Origin: Prorocentrum cordatum
Taxonomy: Eukaryota; Sar; Dinophyceae; Prorocentrales; Prorocentraceae
Direction: 5' to 3'
DNA: 64,000 nucleotides
NCBI GenBank assembly: GCA_963575745.1
Contig: CAUYUJ010017985.1
Span: 34,612-98,611 of the forward strand
A model generated the notes under the pieces. It saw nothing but the letters and a program-made list of their open reading frames with translations. It was not told the origin of the DNA and did no database searches. The translations under genes were made by a program, and so were the position numbers. Below, in pieces: positions 63,887-64,000 of the stretch (positions are counted from its first letter, which is position 1; the number at the start of each line of letters is the position of its first letter).

Positions 63887-64000
63887 GAACCCTTTTCGCT
63901 GGGGAGGGAGTCGGTGTTCCTAAATAGTTGTTCTGCAGTTTGTTGCGTAGGTGTTCCTCAGACTCTCTATGGGAAGTCCAGGTTTCACCCGTAGGAAGGG
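63887..64000 (-). mobile_element. Family J element, inverted, cut by window end
   Basis: AAGGAACCCTTTTCGCTGGG and GGGAGTCGGTGTTCCTAAAT resemble the inner part of the inverted J copy at 44.8 kb; GTAGGTGTTCCTCAGACTCT continues to the window edge. Confidence 0.5.

Overview
The window looks like nuclear DNA of a photosynthetic dinoflagellate. Four things point that way. (1) A plastid cytochrome c6 gene carries a tripartite lumen-targeting presequence with an FVAP motif after its signal peptide. (2) Inferred introns use GT, GC and GA donors with AG|G acceptors, and short direct repeats sit at the exon edges. (3) Exons are tiny islands in kilobases of repeat. (4) Both recognisable multi-exon genes lie on the same strand. 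No bacterial-type operon, CRISPR array, rRNA or tRNA could be supported.

Layout. 0-26 kb is almost entirely repeat: purine/pyrimidine tracts, a 90-bp tandem array (2.1-5.2 kb, interrupted by poly-T), its diverged inverted relative (9.0-9.8 kb), an 89-bp array (16.4-18.1 kb), a ~104-bp array (20.7-22.7 kb), and dispersed inverted-repeat elements. A decayed LINE reverse-transcriptase tail lies at 14.2-14.5 kb (minus). An unidentified 224-codon ORF lies at 10.7-11.4 kb.

26.4-32.1 kb (+) holds the 3' part of a DEAD-box-like RNA helicase gene in at least seven short exons (two of only 45 and 51 nt), ending at a TGA at 32116. 33.0-34.2 kb is microsatellite and minisatellite. 34.9-36.6 kb (minus) is a non-LTR retrotransposon with an open ORF1 and a frameshifted endonuclease remnant, cut off before any reverse transcriptase, followed by a (CA)n tract.

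38.2-47.7 kb (+) holds a complete cytochrome c6 precursor gene reconstructed as four exons: signal peptide; plastid transit peptide; thylakoid transfer domain with the ALA cleavage site; mature haem protein. The model is 195 codons spread over 9.5 kb. The helicase and cytochrome genes have no evident functional link beyond common orientation.

47.7-64 kb again contains no confidently identified gene. It holds more copies of the same short inverted-repeat families, a ~0.9-kb CTC tract (61.4-62.35 kb) and minor arrays.

The most striking system is the set of short (~110-215 bp) non-autonomous elements, at least fifteen families named A to X here. Families A and B have terminal inverted repeats; A has 7-9-bp target duplications. 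Both occur inside the inferred introns, and paired arms carry matching compensatory changes. Together with GA/GC donors framed by direct repeats, this suggests intron gain or expansion driven by small DNA transposons (introner-like), though that link is inference.
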